Both the position numbers and the translations under genes were made by a program. DNA of 5,322 nt from the NCBI GenBank assembly GCA_031281115.1, contig JAITFV010000118.1, forward strand, positions 1 through 5,322, written 5' to 3'. This DNA is from Oscillospiraceae bacterium (GTDB lineage: Bacteria; Bacillota; Clostridia; Oscillospirales; Ruminococcaceae). Positions 5,296-5,322 of this stretch are shown here, in pieces; position 1 is the first letter of the stretch; every line of letters starts with the position of its first letter. The notes below the pieces were generated by a model. That model did not search any database and was not told the DNA's origin. It worked only from the letters and a program-made list of their open reading frames with translations.

Positions 5296-5322
5296 AAGCC
5301 CCTTTAACTTAAAAAGCGAAAC

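Noticed and set aside
1..5322. CRISPR array, tRNA or rRNA gene, transposase
   Set aside because: No regularly spaced direct repeats, no cloverleaf with a TTCGA-type arm, no rRNA-like stretch and no transposase frame were seen.

Overview
The window looks like a chromosomal segment of a Bacillota (Firmicutes) bacterium, probably an uncultured clostridial or negativicute-type anaerobe. The evidence is indirect. The CimA is of the clostridial citramalate-synthase type, LeuC and LeuD are the short two-subunit form (423 and 165 residues), and ribosome binding sites are strong AGGAG types. Base composition is moderate in the metabolic genes, while the spacers are AT-rich. No rRNA or other taxonomic marker is present, so the placement is tentative.

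Layout from left to right: the 3' end of a tyrosyl-tRNA synthetase gene (1-180, +); a 130-base spacer with a GC-rich double-hairpin repeat; cimA, (R)-citramalate synthase (311-1921, +); a 395-base non-coding spacer holding a compact multi-stem structure that begins in the last codons of cimA, an AT-rich hairpin, a 19-bp near-palindrome and several TCGCAT repeats; a small zinc-ribbon protein gene of unknown function (2317-2736, +) starting 12 bases upstream of leuC (2749-4020, +); a minus-strand hepT/mntA toxin-antitoxin module (3982-4630) with its own good promoter; leuD (4700-5197, +); and a run of three hairpins after leuD.

The metabolic genes fit together. CimA condenses pyruvate with acetyl-CoA to (R)-citramalate. 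LeuCD isomerises citramalate (and also 2-isopropylmalate) through its dehydrated intermediate, and LeuB, not in this window, would complete the route to 2-oxobutyrate. This is the threonine-independent entry into isoleucine synthesis, with LeuCD shared with leucine synthesis.

The most unusual feature is the HepT/MntA module set antisense between leuC and leuD, two subunits of one enzyme that are normally adjacent. The last 12 codons and stop of hepT are read from the opposite strand of the end of leuC, and the hepT and mntA frames overlap by 11 bases. A perfect 9-bp inverted repeat sits near the two edges of the insert, one copy overlapping the leuD Shine-Dalgarno region. The second point of interest is the branched structure at the cimA stop codon, which matches no RNA family I recognise.
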